From: Reticulitermes lucifugus
Lineage: Eukaryota > Arthropoda > Insecta > Blattodea > Rhinotermitidae
Length of the DNA: 64,000 bases
Reading direction: 5' to 3'
Assembly: GCA_026260175.1 (NCBI GenBank)
Contig: JAKCWW010000527.1
Location: 20,088 to 84,087, forward strand
The stretch's first letter is position 1. Every line of letters begins with the position of its first letter. Both the position numbers and the translations under genes were made by a program. The notes under the pieces are model-generated. The model ran no database searches, was not told the DNA's origin, and saw only the letters and a program-made list of their open reading frames with translations. This document shows, piece after piece, positions 62,764-64,000 of the stretch.

Positions 62764-64000
62764 AGTTTTATGCTTTAAAAATGTATGTGACATATTTTGT
62801 TGTATGTCACGTAAAAATAGTGCAATGCAGTGATTTCAGCTCCTGAGACATTATCTGTGTAAACTCCATGTTTTAGGGAAACCAGGACAGCTCATTCTGT
62901 ATAGTGACCAGGCCACAGGTTAAGTGACTGAGGAATCATGGTTCATTTTCTAACAGGGGCAAAAGATTCTCTTCTCCAAAACATTCAGATAGCTCTGGGA
63001 CCTACCAGCCGCCTAGTGAATGGGAATGAGGGACTCTTTTCCAGGAGGAACACCAACCAGAGCATTGAGCTGACCACTCACCTCCAATCTTGAGCTGAGG
63101 TTAAGAATGCATGGAGCTTACCTCTCCACTCCCCCATGTCTTCATGCTGTGCACATGAATAACTTTACCTTACCATACTGTGGTTTAGATAAAAGGCACA
63201 GAGAAGTCTCAGGTTTAAGACCAGCCCTATCAGCCATGCCATGGCTCAGGCAATTAGTTTCTGGTGTCTCACCACACAGACCTGGTTTTGATCCAAGGCC
63301 AATGCATGTGGGATTTATGCACTAAGTGGCACTGACACAGGTTTCTCGCCAAGTACAGGAACAGTTTTCTGCTGTTGGCATAAACCCAAAATTCAATATG
63401 CTCATAATTCATTCATCTACAACTGATGCTATGTAATCTTACCAACTGTCAGTGTAATTAACCCCCCACTCCCTCATTCTACAGCCAAATCCAATGCAGT
63501 TCTGCATGCCTTCCCCTTTCCACTCTTGTAACAGTTTAATTCCACGCCCTACTGTGGTTTGGCTTTCATACGCAGCTTCAGGCCTGCTTCACCAACTATC
63601 TTCCTATCACTGGCTGAAATTCCTGCTAACTTGGCATTCCCAAAAAAAATGTGGATTCTAATTTTACCTAGAAAGGCAGACAGAGGACAGGATGGACAAA
63701 TACCATGCCCAAATGCATATAATACAACAATTAAAAATGTAATGTGAATTTACACTCAAGATGGGAACAAACCTCGCAAATTTTCACAGCCACTTCATAC
63801 CACTCCTTACAATTATGACTTACACATTCACAGGCAAGAATTCAATTCTTCAGTTACCGTTGCTTCATAACAGTCACACTGTATCTTCCTAACACATGCA
63901 ATCAAGCAACATTTCATGCATGGCATGCAACAGCCTTCCATTTCATGGATGCCCACACCTTCTTGGCCTTGCTGGACACCTGAGTGGTGGCAGCCGCAGC
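33495..64000 (-). CDS. X11L: Mint/X11 adaptor (APBA, Lin-10 family), 3' part of gene: PTB + PDZ1 + PDZ2
   Basis: Mint/X11 proteins are neuronal adaptors. The PTB domain binds the NPTY motif of APP-type receptors, and the PDZ pair links to channels, kinesin cargo and release machinery. Minus-strand exons 64000-63959 (partial), 61037-61001, 51382-51240, 39833-39747, 37462-37298, 37208-37026, 35179-34967, 34092-33973, 33818-33678 and 33566-33495 join in phase to about 400 residues. In order they give a basic linker ([18 protein letters not shown]), PTB ([14 protein letters not shown] through [16 protein letters not shown]), PDZ1 (loop ILGVV), PDZ2 (loop QLGFS) and the tail ending PVYI. That tail is the conserved Mint C terminus known to fold back on PDZ1. 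The N-terminal Munc18- and CASK-binding parts would lie beyond 64000. The mammalian 11-12 residue insert after AVSRIK (MAQKLAKSRKK) was not found and the exons join without it. Family identity is very secure; the two 5'-most exons are less so. Confidence 0.93.
33678..33818 (-). CDS. X11L: X11L exon: PDZ2
   Basis: [47 protein letters not shown] in 47 codons. The acceptor is TCTCAG and the donor GTAAGT, phase 0. Close match to human APBA PDZ2. Confidence 0.96.
33973..34092 (-). CDS. X11L: X11L exon: PDZ1 end to PDZ2 start
   Basis: [40 protein letters not shown] in 40 codons. The acceptor is TTGCAG and the donor GTGGGT, phase 0. QLGFS is the PDZ2 carboxylate-binding loop. Confidence 0.95.
34105..34800. 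repeat. Degenerate minisatellite of about 29 bp units
   Basis: Repeats of CCAGTCCAGCCCTCATACTC followed by ATTATACTA, degenerate, run from about 34105 to 34398 and resume at 34746. They are interrupted by the hAT element at 34399-34745. Lies in the X11L intron between the PDZ1 and PDZ2 exons. Confidence 0.75.
34399..34745. mobile_element. hAT-type MITE with perfect 8-bp target duplication
   Basis: Ends CAGGGGTGACCAAACC and GTTTGGCCACCCCTG. Perfect 8-bp direct repeats CATTATAC lie at 34391-34398 and 34746-34753. It is 347 bp, internally AT-rich, with GCGGCTC/GTGGCTC subterminal motifs. No transposase. Inserted into the minisatellite. Confidence 0.92.
34967..35179 (-). CDS. X11L: X11L exon: PDZ1
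   Basis: [20 protein letters not shown] through [28 protein letters not shown] in 71 codons. The acceptor is TTTCAG and the donor GTATAA, phase 0. The carboxylate-binding loop is ILGVV, as in other Mint PDZ1 domains. Confidence 0.96.
35411..35625. mobile_element. TTCTGGGAT foldback element (copy 1)
   Basis: Inverted arms AGATCTGCGCTCTTCTGGGA (from 35427) and TCCCAGAAGAGCGCAGATCT (to 35586), extended by ATATTAC/GTAATAT. A GGAAGCCTGAAATC tail follows. Flanked by near-identical direct repeats TTACTTACGTTTGT and TTACTTGTGTTTGT. Lies in an X11L intron. Confidence 0.8.
36171..36274. other. Assembly gap (104 N) between poly-C and poly-G
   Basis: The N run is flanked by C8-9 on the left and G8 on the right. 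It marks a homopolymer-bounded assembly break in an X11L intron. Confidence 0.95.
36480..36690 (-). mobile_element. tRNA-derived SINE, family B
   Basis: The minus strand shows an A box (TAGCTCAGGTAGTAAGTCTC) and a B box (GGGTTCAATCCC) with the right spacing. A body ending near TATTTATTCATTCATC follows. A decayed tRNA head plus non-tRNA body is a SINE, not a tRNA gene. Confidence 0.7.
37026..37208 (-). CDS. X11L: X11L exon: PTB C-terminal helix and linker
   Basis: [30 protein letters not shown] through FAKKEMQKE in 61 codons, phase 0. Holds the long C-terminal PTB helix that packs against the bound peptide, then the linker to PDZ1. Confidence 0.95.
37298..37462 (-). CDS. X11L: X11L exon: PTB core
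   Basis: [28 protein letters not shown] through [11 protein letters not shown] in 55 codons. The acceptor is TTGCAG and the donor GTGAGG, phase 0. ISYIADIG and ICHVFES are conserved PTB strands, including the groove-forming strand. Confidence 0.96.
38090..38765. mobile_element. Large palindromic element, third locus (weak hammerhead)
   Basis: Arms of about 300 bp mirror each other around 38420 (for example ATGTCAGATGCAGTAAAACC against GGTTTTACTGCATCTGACAT). A degraded hammerhead lies in the right arm and a relic (GAAATATGTAGG) in the left. Lies in the X11L intron between the exons at 39747 and 37462. Confidence 0.7.
38640..38678 (+). ncRNA. Degenerate hammerhead motif, copy D
   Basis: CTGATGA, a short stem II (CAAT/ATTG), GAAA, ACATGT and a GTT cleavage triplet are present. 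Stem I is only TCC/GGA and there are mismatches beside stem II. Probably inactive. Confidence 0.45.
39030..39175. mobile_element. Foldback element, GGGTGTTCATTGCCCA arms
   Basis: CACTGGGTGTTCATTGCCCA and TGGGCAATGAACACCCAG are inverted, with GAATATC-type sequence outside on both sides. The loop has the CTCATCTTCAAGGGTCAA block of the TTCTGGGAT family. Confidence 0.65.
39747..39833 (-). CDS. X11L: X11L exon: PTB middle
   Basis: [29 protein letters not shown] in 29 codons, phase 0 both ends. The acceptor is TTCAG and the donor GTGCGT. APEGE...TEVDLFIS is a signature of the Mint PTB. Confidence 0.93.
39930..40140 (-). mobile_element. Degraded tRNA-derived SINE
   Basis: The minus strand has a decayed B box (GGTTCAGTTACC) and a downstream ACTTACCCTGAGGTTTTCCC block like the family A body. 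Confidence 0.45.
40640..40845. mobile_element. TTCTGGGAT foldback element (copy 2)
   Basis: GTTCTGGGATGTAACATCAC then GTAGTCTGGTATGCGGGTAC on the left. Inverted ATGTAGGTATGCATCTAC and ATTCCAGAAGACAGTAG on the right. Imperfect arms in an X11L intron. Confidence 0.65.
41445..41665. mobile_element. TTCTGGGAT foldback element (copy 3)
   Basis: TTTTCTGGGATGTGATGCAA then TGTAGTCTGGCTGATAGATA on the left. CATACCAGAAGACCACAA, then CTGAAATCTCATA, on the right. An open frame through it (41457-41657) is the usual chance frame of this repeat, not a gene. Confidence 0.65.
42595..42690 (+). mobile_element. RTE-like LINE tail fragment
   Basis: GAATATCTTGGCCAACTAAG and TTGAGAATGACTCTGCTCCA match the untranslated tail seen at 13250-13320 and 49440-49500. 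Confidence 0.5.
42899..43165 (-). CDS. X11L: Candidate alternative X11L exon with a different PTB N-terminal half
   Basis: An open frame on the gene's strand inside the 11.4-kb intron between 39833 and 51240. ATG at 43165 sits in a strong Kozak context (GCCATGG). An in-frame stop lies just upstream at about 43255. The 89 residues begin [15 protein letters not shown] and pass through a Pro/Glu-rich stretch (ESSPPPPSG then eight Glu). They end [14 protein letters not shown], a basic loop ([13 protein letters not shown]) and [20 protein letters not shown] and VEEAVTKIK align with [11 protein letters not shown] and AEEAVSRIK of the standard PTB exon, with a loop two residues longer. Both exons stop at the same Lys in phase 0, so either could join APEGET at 39833. 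The donor is weak (GTTGTG). Upstream AGs at phase 0 would also allow internal use from the 63959 donor but not from 61001. It is GC-rich compared with its surroundings. Confidence 0.6.
43367..44029. mobile_element. hAT-type non-autonomous element (663 bp)
   Basis: Ends CAGAGGCGGCTCGTC and GAGCCGCCACTG, with flanking 8-mers GCAGCAGT and GTAGCAGT (7 of 8 match). The interior holds GGGCTGCAGCCC-type sequence and no transposase. It lies about 200 bp upstream of the candidate alternative X11L exon. Confidence 0.8.
44030..46340. other. X11L intron, no gene recognised
   Basis: AT-rich; a TTTATTTA microsatellite lies at about 45856-45878. Short frames match nothing. Confidence 0.4.
46345..46475. mobile_element. 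TTCTGGGAT foldback element (copy 4, decayed)
   Basis: AGTCCTGTGGAATGTGATGG on the left and ATGGCATCACATCCCAAAAG on the right are inverted. AAAACCTTGCAC lies outside. Confidence 0.5.
46476..47984. other. X11L intron, no gene recognised
   Basis: A CA-rich run lies at about 46553-46576. A GA-rich stretch (47092-47125) sits within an otherwise unidentified segment. Confidence 0.4.
47985..48215. mobile_element. TTCTGGGAT foldback element (copy 5)
   Basis: TTGTAGGTAGGTACCAACAT on the left pairs with TGTTGGTACCCATC then TAACAAACC on the right. ATACCCCAGAAGACCATA and GAACCTCTGATTTCAC follow, as in other copies. Confidence 0.6.
48650..48800 (+). mobile_element. SINE fragment, family C body
   Basis: The translated-looking block [20 protein letters not shown] (CCAGTCCATGTGCACTCTGT) is a well-known part of a blattodean SINE as I remember it. 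The matching head is at 63211-63325. Confidence 0.5.
49170..49520 (+). mobile_element. RTE-like LINE 3' end
   Basis: The plus strand reads [81 protein letters not shown]. This is the complete C terminus of this LINE family, followed by its short untranslated tail. 5'-truncated. Confidence 0.85.
49665..49795. mobile_element. TTCTGGGAT foldback element, right half
   Basis: GGCAGTAAGTTCCTCCACAG, then GTGCTGGTACACACCTACCA, GACTATACGG and AGCCAGAAGACCACATTT. This is the right half of the family. Confidence 0.55.
50200..50290. mobile_element. Possible hAT end fragment
   Basis: GCAGTTTGGGAACCACTG at about 50263-50280 is the complement of the common hAT end CAGTGGTTCCCAAAC. The other end was not found. 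Confidence 0.4.
51240..51382 (-). CDS. X11L: X11L exon: N-terminal half of PTB domain
   Basis: Starts after TTTGCAG with TG and reads (V)[47 protein letters not shown], then GTTAGA. This is PTB strand 1 and the first helix. YLGSTQL and EEAVSRIK are near-identical to mammalian APBA proteins. It ends in phase 0 and joins [17 protein letters not shown] of the exon at 39833. Confidence 0.93.
51435..51640. mobile_element. TTCTGGGAT foldback element (copy 6)
   Basis: GAGATCTTTGTTCTTCTGGG on the left; CATCCCAGAAGAGTAAGGAT on the right. GGTTAGTTACCAATG-type arms are inverted, and the tail GGTGGAAGCCTGAAATCA is shared with the copy at 35411. It lies only 53 bp upstream of an X11L coding exon. Confidence 0.75.
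52640..53000 (+). mobile_element. mariner transposase N-terminal fossil
   Basis: [48 protein letters not shown] resembles the helix-turn-helix start of mariner transposases (EQR..IKF..KLGKS..ET...L...YG...MS...V.EWHKRFKEGR). Decays downstream. Lies in an X11L intron. Confidence 0.7.
53001..55370. other. X11L intron, no gene recognised
   Basis: AT-rich, with a TA repeat at about 54048-54065 and a GCGCGC/GT run at about 53311-53326. No recognised element. Confidence 0.4.
55375..55830. mobile_element. TTCTGGGAT foldback elements (one complete, one partial)
   Basis: CTTCTGGAAAGCAACACTGT then GTAGTCTGGGTAGATATGTA, CCAACATTTC and AAACTACAGAGCATTACCCC. A second right half follows (TGGTACCCATCTACCAAACT) with AAGACTGTAATTTTGTGAGA. 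Confidence 0.6.
55975..56140. mobile_element. TTCTGGGAT foldback element (copy 8)
   Basis: GGGTTATGACACCGTGTAGT then CTGGTACGTGGGTACAGACA, TTTCAG on the left. GGCACCCACCTAGCAGACTA is inverted on the right. Confidence 0.65.
56141..58052. other. X11L intron, no gene recognised
   Basis: AT-rich; AAATAAAT repeat and poly-G at about 57893-57940. Nothing recognised. Confidence 0.4.
58053..59350 (+). mobile_element. mariner DNA transposon, near full length, inactive
   Basis: Inverted ends GAGAAGCATTCAGAAAGTAA (left) and AGAGTGTTCGGAAAGTAATG (right, opposite strand), both leading into GCCTC. The length of about 1.3 kb is normal for mariner. Transposase blocks in order: KQWAVAAFF-like start, [29 protein letters not shown] (first catalytic Asp), [12 protein letters not shown], and [20 protein letters not shown] (third Asp). 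They lie in different frames with stops. On the plus strand in an X11L intron, opposite to the gene. Confidence 0.85.
59351..60104. other. X11L intron, no gene recognised
   Basis: AT-rich, with a short tandem CATTCTGTA run near 59540-59568. Confidence 0.4.
60105..60265 (-). mobile_element. RTE-like LINE tail, decayed
   Basis: The minus strand reads [34 protein letters not shown] and [12 protein letters not shown]. These correspond to VYRILVGKPEGKR..GRPR..WEDNI and MDWI.LAQD. Confidence 0.5.
60744..60872. mobile_element. Small inverted-repeat MITE (129 bp)
   Basis: CAGTAAAACCCCAATTTTAT on the left; ATAAAATTGGTGTTTTACTT on the right is its inverted copy. About 130 bp from an X11L microexon. 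Confidence 0.7.
61001..61037 (-). CDS. X11L: X11L 37-nt microexon (basic linker)
   Basis: TGTTGCAG acceptor, 37 coding bases ([12 protein letters not shown] plus one base) and a strong GTGAGT donor. Its phase 1 end joins TG of the next exon to give Val: [17 protein letters not shown]. Found by reading outward from the PTB exon. Strong splice sites and phase agreement support it. Confidence 0.8.
61295..61947. mobile_element. Inverted-repeat element with about 80-bp ends and G-tract
   Basis: Left TGTTACGTATTACAGCCAGG, TTTTGAAATGTATTT, poly-G, then TTAGCAAAGTCAGATGTGAT. The same sequence is inverted at 61870-61947 (poly-C with one N at 61903). Lies in an X11L intron; no coding inside. Confidence 0.75.
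62605..62760. repeat. (TG)n microsatellite with 50-N gap
   Basis: An uninterrupted TG repeat on both sides of an N run at 62657-62706; the true length is unknown. Preceded by AAATA/TA repeats. Confidence 0.95.
62882..63172 (+). mobile_element. tRNA-derived SINE, family A, copy 2
   Basis: The block order matches 9222-9510: CAGGCCACAGG head, ACCTACCAGCCGCCTAGTGA, TGACCACTCACCTCCAATCT, and ATGTCTTCATGCTGTGCACA before AATAACTTTACCTTACC. The distal end keeps the ACTTTACC ending seen in copy 1. Confidence 0.7.
63211..63325 (+). mobile_element. tRNA-derived SINE head, family C
   Basis: GCCATGGCTCAGGCAATTAG (A box) and GACCTGGTTTTGATCC (B box) at tRNA spacing. CCAATGCATGTGGGATTTAT follows, and then the copy breaks off. 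Confidence 0.6.
63326..63958. other. X11L intron, no gene recognised
   Basis: A frame at 63559-63747 matches no family. It ends at the donor of the exon at the window edge. Confidence 0.4.
63959..64000 (-). CDS. X11L: X11L exon at window edge (partial)
   Basis: Reads [14 protein letters not shown] in frame from the window edge, followed by GT (GTGTGG) at 63958-63957. Phase 0 at this donor fits the next exon, whose frame starts at GAG. The low-complexity Ala/Lys-rich content fits the variable linker before the PTB. There is no long homology, so confidence is moderate. Confidence 0.5.

Noticed and set aside
63200-63310. Possible tRNA gene (A box and B box spacing)
   Set aside because: The acceptor stem does not close and the sequence runs into SINE body. 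The same is true at 36480-36690 and 20690-20950.

Overview
The window is insect nuclear DNA. The host genes are split by short GT-AG introns, codon use is animal-like, the intergenic and intronic DNA is AT-rich, and much of it is transposon debris. The 3' ends of an RTE-like LINE, two tRNA-derived SINE families and a TTCTGGGAT-type foldback family all resemble repeats I remember from cockroach and termite genomes. A blattodean is therefore my best guess for the organism; this is inference from memory, not a search result.

Three host genes are present. (1) CSN2, COP9 signalosome subunit 2, lies on the minus strand from 20312 down to 3814. It has nine coding exons with matching phases and encodes 444 residues. 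(2) A bendless/UBE2N-type ubiquitin-conjugating enzyme (Ubc13) lies on the plus strand at 21853-22308 with an uninterrupted coding region. It is head-to-head with CSN2 across about 1.5 kb. (3) The 3' two thirds of a Mint/X11 (APBA, Lin-10) adaptor gene lie on the minus strand from the right edge down to 33495. The exons here encode a basic linker, a PTB domain, two PDZ domains and the conserved C-terminal PVYI. The 5' part of the gene is beyond position 64000. A second exon encoding a different PTB N-terminal half (42899-43165) lies inside a large X11L intron and ends in the same phase. It suggests an alternative isoform with a swapped half-PTB.

Layout: 1-430 RTE LINE end; 431-3813 3' flank of CSN2 with a TA-flanked pogo/Tigger-like element; 3814-20312 CSN2, whose introns hold a DDE transposase fossil, a hammerhead-bearing inverted element, SINEs, a hAT MITE, mariner and pogo fossils and a 119-bp minisatellite; 20313-21852 divergent promoter region with a 26-bp hairpin and a SINE; 21853 to about 22900 bendless; 22.9-33.4 kb intergenic debris (mariner, LINE and Harbinger pieces, one more hammerhead copy); 33495-64000 X11L, with introns rich in foldback elements, two hAT elements (one at 34399-34745 with a perfect 8-bp target duplication), a mariner copy of about 1.3 kb, LINE tails and two assembly gaps.

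CSN2 (cullin deneddylation) and Ubc13 (K63 ubiquitin chains) both act in ubiquitin signalling. I see no evidence that they are co-regulated beyond being neighbours. The most interesting non-gene signal is a set of type-I-like hammerhead ribozyme motifs (two at 6.7-7.1 kb, one at 29.2 kb, a weak one at 38.6 kb) in palindromic retroelement insertions. The stem II sequence differs between copies but stays base-paired.
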